Assembly (NCBI GenBank): GCA_947259865.1
Contig: CAMYNZ010000003.1
Coordinates: forward strand, 1-29,743
Source: an uncultured Desulfobacterales bacterium
GTDB taxonomy: Bacteria > Desulfobacterota > Desulfobacteria > Desulfobacterales > G020354645
Reading direction: 5' to 3'
Length of the DNA: 29,743 nucleotides
Below the pieces are notes generated by a model. That model was given only the letters and a program-made list of their open reading frames with translations, did not search any database and was not told where the DNA came from. Made by a program: the position numbers and the translations under genes. The number at the start of each line of letters is the position of its first letter. The first letter of the stretch is position 1. Shown here one piece after another: positions 17,940 through 25,114 of this stretch.

Positions 17940-19070
17940 ATGGCCCAATCTTTTCTGGAGGGAAATGAAGCCATAGCATGGGGCGCACTGGAAGCGGGCT
18001 GCCGCTTTTTTGCCGGATACCCGATTACGCCGGCTACAACCATATTGAATACCATGCTCAGAATACTCCCGCCCCGGGGCGGCATTTGCCTCCAGGGCGA
18101 AGATGAAATCGCCTCCATCGGGTTTTGCCTGGGTGCCTCGATGGCGGGAATGAAAGCGATGACGGCCACCTCCGGACCGGGCATCAGCCTTTACAGCGAA
18201 CAGATCTCTTTTGCGATCGGCAGCGAGATCCCGATTGTTATCGTCGATGTCCAGCGATTGGGCCCTTCCACCGGTTCTGCCACGCGGGGTGCAGATGGGG
18301 ATATAAATTTTTTGCGCTGGGGCAACAGCGGCGGTTTACCAGTGGTCGTGCTGGCACCCACGGATGTCAGGGACTGTTTCAGTCTGACCCTGCAGGCCTT
18401 CAACCTGGCAGAAGTATTCAGATGTCCGGTCTTTATCGCTTCCAACAAAGAAGTCGCGTTGACCCGTGAAAGCATTGATCTGGATGCCATCCAGAGACCG
18501 GAAACCATTAACCGAACCGCCCCACCTGCAAGCAAACCCTTTCTGCCTTTTAAGATTTCGGAAAGCCGTACGGTACCCCATTTTCTGCCCATCGGCGACA
18601 CGGTTACGGTGCGTCAGACGTCTTCGACTCACGGCCCGGACGGTTATATCACAACCGATCCCGCTGAAATCTCAGCTAATCAAACCCGACTCATGCAAAA
18701 GCTGCATCTGGCCGTGGACCGTTTCAGTTTTTTTGATGCCGCTTTAGAAAATTCCGATACGTTGATTCTAACCTATGGTGTTACGGCACGCGCAGCCAAG
18801 GTGGCTGCCGGGCTGTTAAAGCGCGCCGGCAGACCGGTTTCACTATTGGTGCTAAAAACGCTCTGGCCGGTACCCACAAATTTGATCGAACAAAAAGCCC
18901 AAAATGCCAGGCGGGTGGTCGTGGTTGAAATGAACCTGGGGCAGTATGTCAACGAGGTCAGACGCATATTGGCGGGAAAACGGGTGGACTTTTTCGGTCA
19001 AATGGACGGCCGCTTGATTACACCCCAGCAGATCATAGAGGTGGTAGCCGATGACCAGTCTGCTGAATAA
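17940..19070 (+). CDS. 2-oxoacid:acceptor oxidoreductase, alpha subunit
   Basis: 376 residues of the KorA/PorA pyrimidine-binding and domain II type: EGNEAIAWGALEAGCRFFAG, YPITPATTI, then GEDEIASIGFCLGASMAGMK and ATSGPGISLYSEQISFAIGS, and later VVVVEMNLGQYVNEVRRILA. With the next gene it would form an enzyme that oxidatively decarboxylates a 2-oxoacid to acyl-CoA with thiamine diphosphate and ferredoxin, or runs in reverse. It has no N-terminal gamma domain, unlike many KorA proteins. AAGGAATCATC precedes the ATG, and the gene overlaps the next one by 20 bp. Substrate (2-oxoglutarate, branched-chain or aryl) cannot be told. I leave the gene symbol blank for that reason. Confidence 0.88.
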   Translation: MAQSFLEGNEAIAWGALEAGCRFFAGYPITPATTILNTMLRILPPRGGICLQGEDEIASIGFCLGASMAGMKAMTATSGPGISLYSEQISFAIGSEIPIVIVDVQRLGPSTGSATRGADGDINFLRWGNSGGLPVVVLAPTDVRDCFSLTLQAFNLAEVFRCPVFIASNKEVALTRESIDLDAIQRPETINRTAPPASKPFLPFKISESRTVPHFLPIGDTVTVRQTSSTHGPDGYITTDPAEISANQTRLMQKLHLAVDRFSFFDAALENSDTLILTYGVTARAAKVAAGLLKRAGRPVSLLVLKTLWPVPTNLIEQKAQNARRVVVVEMNLGQYVNEVRRILAGKRVDFFGQMDGRLITPQQIIEVVADDQSAE

Positions 19071-20343
19071 AGATCGACCACCGGTATTTTGTCCGGGGTG
19101 TTCCCATGAACACATCACCCGTGCACTGGACAAAGCCTTTGAGAATATGGGGCTGGGAGGAAATCAGGTGGCCATGGTCAGCGATATCGGTTGCTCCGGT
19201 CTTTTCGATACTTTTTTTCATACCCATGCCTTGCACGGTTTGCACGGGCGTGCGTTGACCTATGCCGCCGGAATAAAATTGGCCCGGCCGGAATTAAAAG
19301 TGGTGGTAACTATGGGAGACGGCGGACAGGGCATTGGCGGTGCACACCTTCTGGCAGCCTGCCGTCGCAATCTGGATCTGACACTGCTGATTCTCAACAA
19401 TTTCAATTTCGGAATGACGGGGGGCCAGTTTTCGGCCACAACGCCACCGGATGCGCAAGTGGGGTCGGGATTCTTGAACCGCCTGGAGCGCCCGCTGGAT
19501 GTGTGCCAGGTTGCACGCTCTGCGGGAGCCCCATACCTGACCCGCTGCTCAAGCTACCGCAAGGACCTGGACATAATCATCGAACAGGCCATTCGTTTTG
19601 AGGGATTTTCCGTCATCGACATGTGGGGTATATGCCCGGGACGGTATACCCGGGGTAACAAACTGACACCCAAAATAATCGAAGCATCTCTAGACCAATT
19701 GCCGCGCCAGGAAGGTGTGGTCGAGGAAAATACGCGACCGGAATACGGGCTTCGGTATCACGCATTGGCCGCCGACCAACCGTCGGTCCCTGCGCCGATT
19801 CAAATTGAAAAAAAATTCGAACCCCCGCAGTCCGGCAGACAGGAAGTAATCCTGCTGGGCAGCGCCGGTCAGCGGATTCTAACAGCCGGCGAAATATTGT
19901 GTCTGGCCGGATTATCGGCAGGATTGAAAGCCACCCAGAAAAATGATTACAACATAACCGTGCTGCGCGGGCCTTCCATCAGCGAACTGGTCCTGTCAAC
20001 GGATGATATCGGATTTACCGGTATTGACAGGCCATCTGTAATCATCGCCCTGAGCCAGGAAGGTGTCGATCGTCGAAAACAGCTTTTTGATCATATCGAA
20101 AAAGACACCCTGATCATCCAGGTACCGGGTGTCAACCTGCCGCCATCGCGCGCAAAGATTCACAAAGCAGATCTAAAAGCCCAAAAAATAAAACCTGCGG
20201 ACTGGGCCACAGCAGCTATTGCTATCCTGGCCAAGCATGGCAGGGTGCTAACGCTCCAGATGCTGCAGGCTGCCCTTGAAATCCGTTTTAAAGAAAAAGT
20301 CCTTATGACTGCACAGGAACTTGTGGCCCGGGTAAAGGCCTGA
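19051..20343 (+). CDS. 2-oxoacid:acceptor oxidoreductase, fused beta-gamma subunit
   Basis: 430 residues combining two subunits. Residues 1-250 are the beta (thiamine diphosphate) part: CPGCSHEHITRAL with cluster cysteines C14 and C17, SDIGCSGLFD, the ThDP motif MGDGGQG...LLILNNFNFGMTGGQ (GDG near 89) and GICPGRYTRGN. Residues from about 263 are a gamma domain (EVILLGSAGQRILTAGEILC, then TVLRGPSISELVLS). The beta-then-gamma order in one chain is uncommon. No ferredoxin-like delta domain is present, so electrons probably leave through the beta cluster to free ferredoxin. GAGGTGG about 6 nt before the ATG supports the start inside the alpha gene. Confidence 0.87.
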   Translation: MTSLLNKDRPPVFCPGCSHEHITRALDKAFENMGLGGNQVAMVSDIGCSGLFDTFFHTHALHGLHGRALTYAAGIKLARPELKVVVTMGDGGQGIGGAHLLAACRRNLDLTLLILNNFNFGMTGGQFSATTPPDAQVGSGFLNRLERPLDVCQVARSAGAPYLTRCSSYRKDLDIIIEQAIRFEGFSVIDMWGICPGRYTRGNKLTPKIIEASLDQLPRQEGVVEENTRPEYGLRYHALAADQPSVPAPIQIEKKFEPPQSGRQEVILLGSAGQRILTAGEILCLAGLSAGLKATQKNDYNITVLRGPSISELVLSTDDIGFTGIDRPSVIIALSQEGVDRRKQLFDHIEKDTLIIQVPGVNLPPSRAKIHKADLKAQKIKPADWATAAIAILAKHGRVLTLQMLQAALEIRFKEKVLMTAQELVARVKA

Positions 20344-20443
20344 CGATACAGTATCAGGGGTTGAGACACCAAGACGCTTGTTGCCCATAAGCGCTAAGTT
20401 ATTTTTACGCCGGGGGCTTGTGGAAGGTTTACTGAAAAAAAAT

Positions 20444-20485
20444 GAACATCGAACATCCAACGCCCAACATCGAATGTTGAATGGG
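20444..20485 (+). repeat. Heptad array, locus B left arm (word GAACATC)
   Basis: Six 7-mers in register: GAACATC, GAACATC, CAACGCC, CAACATC, GAATGTT, GAATGGG. The 33 bp at 20444-20476 match the complement of 20650-20682 with three mismatches. The array ends 5 bp before the start codon of the broken four-helix-bundle gene. Confidence 0.8.
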
Positions 20486-20490
20486 AAAAG

Positions 20491-20724
20491 ATGAAAAAAC
20501 AGACTTATGACTTAGAAGAAAGGCTGCTCGAGTATTCGGTCAGAATCATAAATGCAGAAGAATTAATTAAGATTTTTGTTACGAGTATCAACACGGCTGT
20601 AAAGAAACAGAAAAAGGTGTTGAATGTTCGGCATTGGAGGTTAGTTTTTCATTCGACGTTGGACGTTGGATGTTCGATTTTCGACGTTCATCTTTCAAAA
20701 CAACCCTGTATGGCACAAATGTAA
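20491..20724 (+). pseudogene. Internally deleted S23/IVP-type four-helix-bundle protein gene
   Basis: The first 22 residues (KKQTYDLEERLLEYSVRII) match the usual N-terminus of the four-helix-bundle family TIGR02436 / PF05635 (23S rRNA intervening-sequence protein). Directly after, EELIKIFVTSINTAVKKQKK matches its usual C-terminus. The central roughly 75 residues (helices 2-3, with the conserved SGTS and DFIHK regions) are missing, so this is an in-frame internal deletion. The family is normally about 115-125 residues; only about 42 remain. The frame runs on to 20724 by reading through the right heptad array (from about VLNVRHWRL), which is not original protein. Known members fold as four-helix bundles that form pentamers; their role is unclear, and the DGR accessory protein Avd is a relative. 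Recognition is from memory. Confidence 0.7.
20619..20690 (-). repeat. Heptad array, locus B right arm (inverted)
   Basis: Starts degenerate (TTGAATG, TTCGGCA, TTGGAGG) and becomes regular at 20654-20688: CGACGTT, GGACGTT, GGATGTT, CGATTTT, CGACGTT. These are complements of the left-arm word family. Together with 20444-20476 it brackets the broken four-helix-bundle gene as an inverted repeat. Confidence 0.78.
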
Positions 20725-20797
20725 CCCGTGAATGTTTGCAAAACAAATTAGCGCTTATGGGGCCAAGCCCCTAACTTGATCTCTATGAGAGGCGTTT

Positions 20798-22150
20798 ATG
20801 TCAGAAATTTTGGAGATGGTAAAAACCCGGGATCCGGGTGAAAACGAATTTCATCAGGCCGTGCAGAATGTGATCCGAAGCGTAAAGCCGGTCCTTGACC
20901 GCACTCCGGAGTATCGTCAAAAAGCCATCATGGAAAGAATCACGGAACCCGAACGGGTGATCACATTTCGGGTTCCTTGGATGGACGACCAGGCCGACAT
21001 AAAGGTGAACCGCGGTTTCAGTATTGAAATGAACAGTGCTCTGGGCCCTTACAAGGGCGGTCTGCGGTTCCATCCGTCGGTAACCCAGAGCATCTTAAAA
21101 TTTTTGGCCTTTGAGCAGGTCTTTAAGAATGCACTGACGACACTGCCCATGGGCGGCGGTGCCGGCGGTTCGGACTTTGACCCCCACGGTAAATCCGATG
21201 CCGAAGTCATGGGATTCTGCCAGAATTTTATGGCCGAGCTATATCGGCATATCGGACCCGAAACGGACACCCCGGCCGGCGACATCGGTGTGGGTGCCAG
21301 AGAAATCGGTTATCTGTTTGGCATGTACCGCAAGCTGCGCAATGAGTTTACCGGCGTGTTGACCGGCAAAGGCCTTGGCTGGGGCGGAAGTCTGATTCGT
21401 CTAGAGGCCGCCGGCTACGGCTGTGTTTATTTTGCGGCCGAAATGCTGGCCAGCCGCAACAGTGCGCTTCAAGGCAAATCCTGTCTGGTATCGGGGTCCG
21501 GAAAAGTGGCCCAGTTTATTACGGAAAAGCTTATCGAACTGGGGGCCGGCGTCCTGACGCTTTCTGACTCCTCCGGATATATTTTCGATGAAGAAGGAAT
21601 CGATCGAGATAAACTGGAATTCGTAAAACAACTCAAAAACATCAAACGCGGCAGAATCAGCGAGTATGCCGATAAATATCCCCGGGCGGTTTACACGGAT
21701 GCGGATAACACGCTCGATTATAATCCACTCTGGAACCACCCGGCCAATTGCGCTTTTCCTGCGGCCACTGAAAATGAAATCAGAGAAAAAGACGCCTACA
21801 ATCTGATTAACAATCGCATCAGCCTCATATGCGAAGGGGCCAACATGCCCTGCACGGCGGAGGCGGTGGAAATAATCCAGGGCAAAGGTGATATCCTGTA
21901 TGCGCCCGGTAAGGCGGCCAACGCCGGTGGTGCGGCAGCCGCCGGTCTGGAAATGGTCCAGAACAGCATGCGCCTGTCATGGACACGGCAAGAAGTTGAC
22001 AAGCGGTTGCATATCATCATGAAAGACATACACAAGACCTGCCTGGATGCCGCCGAGCAGTATGGCACGCCCGGTAACTACGTCAACGGCGCCAACATCA
22101 CCGGCTTCGTGAAGGTTGTTGAAGCCATGCTGGATCAGGGAGTGGTGTAG
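20798..22150 (+). CDS. gdhA: Glutamate dehydrogenase family protein lacking the catalytic lysine
   Basis: 450 residues, the length of hexameric bacterial glutamate dehydrogenase, which interconverts glutamate with 2-oxoglutarate plus ammonia. Substrate residues K86 (GPYKGGLRF) and K110 (EQVFKNAL) and catalytic D162 (PAGDIGVGAREIGYLFG) are in place, with a constant offset of 3 from Clostridium symbiosum K89, K113 and D165. The catalytic lysine (K125 there) is alanine here: A122 in PMGGGAGGSDFDP, normally GGGKGG. The Rossmann domain (LVSGSGKVAQF) and the C-terminal PGKAANAGG region look intact. GAGAGG precedes the ATG. The gene stands alone between two heptad-repeat loci. It may be inactive for the usual reaction or have another role; the family is certain, the activity doubtful. 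Confidence 0.9.
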   Translation: MSEILEMVKTRDPGENEFHQAVQNVIRSVKPVLDRTPEYRQKAIMERITEPERVITFRVPWMDDQADIKVNRGFSIEMNSALGPYKGGLRFHPSVTQSILKFLAFEQVFKNALTTLPMGGGAGGSDFDPHGKSDAEVMGFCQNFMAELYRHIGPETDTPAGDIGVGAREIGYLFGMYRKLRNEFTGVLTGKGLGWGGSLIRLEAAGYGCVYFAAEMLASRNSALQGKSCLVSGSGKVAQFITEKLIELGAGVLTLSDSSGYIFDEEGIDRDKLEFVKQLKNIKRGRISEYADKYPRAVYTDADNTLDYNPLWNHPANCAFPAATENEIREKDAYNLINNRISLICEGANMPCTAEAVEIIQGKGDILYAPGKAANAGGAAAAGLEMVQNSMRLSWTRQEVDKRLHIIMKDIHKTCLDAAEQYGTPGNYVNGANITGFVKVVEAMLDQGVV

Positions 22151-22218
22151 GGCTTGGGTTTGAATTTCGCCGCCGGAAGTCTAATGATTGAAACATAGAT
22201 TGAGCATTTTGGTGGTTT

Positions 22219-22348
22219 GAATATCGAATATCGAACAAGGAATGTCGAATATCGAAGTAAGGCGTCGCCGCGCTCCGTCTTATTTAATGAATAAAAATGA
22301 CAGAATACGTTCCTTCGACATTCAGTATTCCTTATTCGATATTCTGCG
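22219..22348. repeat. Heptad-repeat inverted pair, locus C (word GAATATC)
   Basis: Left arm 22219-22260: GAATATC, GAATATC, GAACAAG, GAATGTC, GAATATC, GAAGTAA. Right arm, opposite orientation, 22314-22348: TTCGACA, TTCAGTA, TTCCTTA, TTCGATA, TTCTGCG. The spacer of about 50 bases starts with a GC-rich GGCGTCGCCGCGC. It lies between gdhA and the convergent acyl-CoA ligase gene and fills most of that 271-bp gap. No gene is inside. Confidence 0.8.
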
Positions 22349-22421
22349 GTTCAAGAGAATCGGCCCAATCCCTGAACTAGTCATTGGGCAACAAGATTTT
22401 TGAATTAAATTTTGAGCTCTG

Positions 22422-23999
22422 TTATTTGTCTTTGGTCTTCTGCCAATAAGGATCCCGCAGGGCTTTTTTAAATAGCTTTCCTGATCCGGTTTTGGGTATT
22501 TCCGCCAGAAAGTCTACCGACTTGGGCGCTTTATATGAACCGATGTGCTCCCGGCAAAACTGAATGATCTCTGCTTCCGGGGCGGTCTCGTTGGGCTTGA
22601 GAACCACAGCGGCTTTAACGGCCTCGCCCCACTTTGGGTCCGGCACCCCGAAAACAGCCGCTTCCAGAACCTTGGGATGCATGTAAAGAACATTCTCCAC
22701 CTCGGTGGAATAAATATTTTCACCGCCGCTGATAATCATGTCTTTTTTTCGATCGACGATATTGACGTAGCCTTCAGAATCGAGCACCGCCAGATCCCCG
22801 GTGCGCAGCCACCCTTGAAAAAATGCCGCCTCAGTTGCTTCCGGACGATTCCAGTAACCGGGCGTTATCGTATCGCCCCGAACCCAGATTTCACCAACCT
22901 GTTCATCATCCGGCGCAACGGGCACGGCATTTTGATCCATGACTTTTAACTCCACCGCCATGAGGGGTCGACCAGTTTTGGCCTTGTATTTAAATTGCTC
23001 TTCAGGTGGCAAATGGCGCAGGTGTTCTTTTAAAATACTGAGTGTCAGATAAGGGCTGGTTTCGGTCATACCGTAAGTCTGAATATAATCACAGCCCAGC
23101 GTGTCGATAATACTTCTGACCAATTCGGGGGCGATCGGTGCGCCGCCGCTGAGAATACTCCGCAGGCTGGAGAAATCATATTCCCCAACTTGCGGGTGTT
23201 TGATGATCAGGTTGAGCATAGTCGGTATCAAATTGCTCAAAGTGATCCGCTCCTGCTCAATAGCAGCCATGACTGTTTGGGCCTCGAATTGGCCGATCAT
23301 CACGTGACGTCCGCCCACCCAGGTAATGGCAAAGGTGGCCCAGGCATCTGCCAGATGAAACATGGCAGCGATATGGCCCCAAACATCGGTGTCGACCAGT
23401 TTGAGTTCTGCAATGGTTGCCAGGGCATGCAGACACACATTTTTATGGGTTAACATAACGCCTTTGGGTTTACCGGTAGTACCGCTGGTGTAATAAAGAT
23501 GAGCCAGTTGATCTTCCGTGACCGCAAGCGGTGAAAACTGCCCCGCATGGTTCTCGATGGCTGTTTCGTAGTCCCGGGATATGAGGCGCGTGTTGACATC
23601 TTGCGTTTCACCGAGCCAGAGAATTCCTTCCAGGGGGTTCGTTTCGGCAAGAAGATCCTGCACCAGGGGAGCAAACCGCGCGCCGGCAAGCAGCCATTTA
23701 GCACCGGCGTCATTCAGTATGAAGGCAATCTCCTTGGCCGACAGACGGAAATTCAGAGGGCACATGACAGCCCCCATCCCCGCAAGGGCATAATATGATT
23801 CAAGGAACCGGTGCGAATTGACTTCAAGAATCGAAACTCGGTCTCCGGTCCCTATTCCCTGGGTATTCAGAAAGCGTGCCAGTGCCTGAGCACGATCCCC
23901 GATCTGCGGGTAGGTAAAGGTACGCTCGCCGTCCACAACAGCGATCTTGTCGGGGTAAAGATCAATGGCTTTTGCCAGCGTTTTCCAGATATCCACCAT
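22422..23999 (-). CDS. AMP-forming acyl-CoA ligase (fatty-acid/aryl CoA synthetase type)
   Basis: 525 residues of the adenylate-forming family, which activates a carboxylic acid with ATP and joins it to CoA. Motifs are complete: P-loop YYTSGTTGKPKGVMLTH, substrate loop LSGGAPIAPELV, QTYGMTETSP, hinge region GWLRTGDLAVLDSEGYVNIV followed by DRKKDMIISGGENI, and the C-terminal catalytic lysine in PKTGSGKLFKK. The ATG has AAAGGAG just upstream. It lies downstream of, and in the same direction as, the IclR regulator, next to divergent beta-oxidation-type genes, so its product probably feeds them. The acid (glutarate, other dicarboxylic, fatty or aromatic) cannot be fixed from sequence. Confidence 0.9.
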   Translation of the reverse strand: MVDIWKTLAKAIDLYPDKIAVVDGERTFTYPQIGDRAQALARFLNTQGIGTGDRVSILEVNSHRFLESYYALAGMGAVMCPLNFRLSAKEIAFILNDAGAKWLLAGARFAPLVQDLLAETNPLEGILWLGETQDVNTRLISRDYETAIENHAGQFSPLAVTEDQLAHLYYTSGTTGKPKGVMLTHKNVCLHALATIAELKLVDTDVWGHIAAMFHLADAWATFAITWVGGRHVMIGQFEAQTVMAAIEQERITLSNLIPTMLNLIIKHPQVGEYDFSSLRSILSGGAPIAPELVRSIIDTLGCDYIQTYGMTETSPYLTLSILKEHLRHLPPEEQFKYKAKTGRPLMAVELKVMDQNAVPVAPDDEQVGEIWVRGDTITPGYWNRPEATEAAFFQGWLRTGDLAVLDSEGYVNIVDRKKDMIISGGENIYSTEVENVLYMHPKVLEAAVFGVPDPKWGEAVKAAVVLKPNETAPEAEIIQFCREHIGSYKAPKSVDFLAEIPKTGSGKLFKKALRDPYWQKTKDK

Positions 24000-24041
24000 T
24001 AACTCCTTTCTCTGTTGGCGTCTTAATTGTGATTTTTTTGA

Positions 24042-24070
24042 ATTTTATCCAGCATCAAGCATCCAGTATC
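24042..24070. repeat. Heptad array, locus F, identical to part of locus A
   Basis: Three 7-mers CAGCATC, AAGCATC, CAGTATC (24050-24070) preceded by ATTTTATC. The 29 bp at 24042-24070 are identical to 15774-15802. Only a right arm is visible. It lies in the 137-bp gap between the IclR gene and the acyl-CoA ligase gene. Confidence 0.75.
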
Positions 24071-24136
24071 TGAAACACGCTGGGATAAGCGTTTGTTTTC
24101 AGCAGTTGGTTCACGATTCCGGGTAAGGATTTATAA

Positions 24137-24910
24137 CTAGCTGCGGTGTCCTGTGATTTCAGAGATTTTTTGGGTCGTTCGAATTAACGCCTGCAAGCAG
24201 ACATCGCGATGGGCGGGATCCCGAAATCGTATTTCCGGTATGGCCAGACTCAGGGCAGCCACTATCATGTCCCGATGGTTTAAGATGGGTGCGCTCAGAG
24301 ATCCGAGACCCGATGCGCGCTCCCCCAGACTGATGGCGTAGCCCTGCTTCTTGGTCACGGCGATTTCGGATCCAAGCCGGTTGATATCTGTAATGGTATT
24401 GGTCGTCAGGGGTATCAATTCTACACCTTTCAAGTAGTCTTCAATAAAATTATGGGAACTGAAAGCTAAGAGACATTTTGAGGAGGCGCCCGCATACAGC
24501 GGAGATCGGTTTCCAACCGGCATACTGGCCTTTAAGTGCTGAGGGGATTCCAGGGATTCGATACACAGACTTTCACTGGCCTCAATGACATTGAGATAAA
24601 CCGTTTCCCGGGTCTGCGATAACAAGGCCGTCATCAGCGGCAGGGCTGTCTGGGTGATGGAGTAGGACTGCTGCAGTGTGTCCAGAAATTGAAAATATAT
24701 GTGGCCCAGACGATACTGGCGGGTACCCGGGTCCTGGTAAACAAACCCATACCCCCTTAAAGTTTTTAACAATCGTTGCGCCGTGGCCGGGCTGAATCCA
24801 AGGTGGGCGCTTAATTCTCTTACTCCCCAGGATGATTTTTGGGGCCGGAAAGCCAGGAGAATTTTTATAGCCTTTTCGACGGAGTTTAAACTTGATTGTT
24901 TTTGTATCAT
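24137..24910 (-). CDS. IclR family transcriptional regulator
   Basis: 257 residues. The N-terminal winged helix-turn-helix (about 8-65, SVEKAIKILLAF, then ELSAHLGFSPATAQRLLKTL) is followed by the IclR effector-binding GAF-like domain (about 75-250, with GNRSPLYAGASSKCLLAF and GLGSLSAPIL), the usual size and order. IclR proteins often sense an acid or CoA-pathway intermediate and regulate a neighbouring catabolic operon. Here the gene is divergent from glutaryl-CoA dehydrogenase and upstream of the acyl-CoA ligase, so it likely controls one or both, through the shared 204-bp region that holds two palindromes. Effector unknown. Confidence 0.92.
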   Translation of the reverse strand: MIQKQSSLNSVEKAIKILLAFRPQKSSWGVRELSAHLGFSPATAQRLLKTLRGYGFVYQDPGTRQYRLGHIYFQFLDTLQQSYSITQTALPLMTALLSQTRETVYLNVIEASESLCIESLESPQHLKASMPVGNRSPLYAGASSKCLLAFSSHNFIEDYLKGVELIPLTTNTITDINRLGSEIAVTKKQGYAISLGERASGLGSLSAPILNHRDMIVAALSLAIPEIRFRDPAHRDVCLQALIRTTQKISEITGHRS

Positions 24911-24933
24911 TATATAAAACGCTGTTTTATTTT

Positions 24934-25018
24934 TTTATGACAGCAATAATCCGGCTTGTCAAGAGTATGGGTCTAGCGCAAAAGCTCTTGACAGGAGACA
25001 ACAGACATAGCTATATGT
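24934..25018. promoter_or_regulatory. Divergent promoters with overlapping palindromes
   Basis: TGTCAAGAG (24957-24965) and CTCTTGACA (24985-24993) are a perfect 9-bp inverted repeat that contains back-to-back TTGACA -35 hexamers, one per strand. On the minus strand CATAAA lies 17 bp downstream (24939-24934), toward the IclR gene. On the plus strand CTATAT/TATATG lies 17-18 bp downstream (25011-25017), toward the acyl-CoA dehydrogenase. A second palindrome ACATA-GCTA-TATGT (25005-25018) overlaps that -10. These are good candidates for an IclR-controlled operator. Confidence 0.55.
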
Positions 25019-25114
25019 CAGCTACTTTTTAACGATGTTTCATGGGGTAAAACAAGACCGGCCTCAATTTGAATCCGCAACCCAATGGAACTATAAAATT
25101 AAGGAGGAATCAAT

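Larger units (their letters stand above)
20383..20763. repeat. Outer inverted repeat enclosing heptad locus B
   Basis: CCCATAAGCGCTAA near 20384-20397 recurs in inverse orientation at about 20748-20761 (TTAGCGCTTATGGG), with weaker pairing continuing inward (TT.TTT). GGGGCTTG (20413-20420) and CAAGCCCC (20764-20771) are also complementary. The outer repeat surrounds both heptad arms and the broken four-helix-bundle gene, so the whole 380-bp stretch looks like one composite element. A small stem GGGGC-caa-GCCCC (20759-20771) lies at its right edge, just before gdhA. Confidence 0.6.

Noticed and set aside
20617..20724. C-terminal tail of the small frame as a real protein domain
   Set aside because: It is the translation of the right heptad array and following DNA, read through because the original stop was lost.
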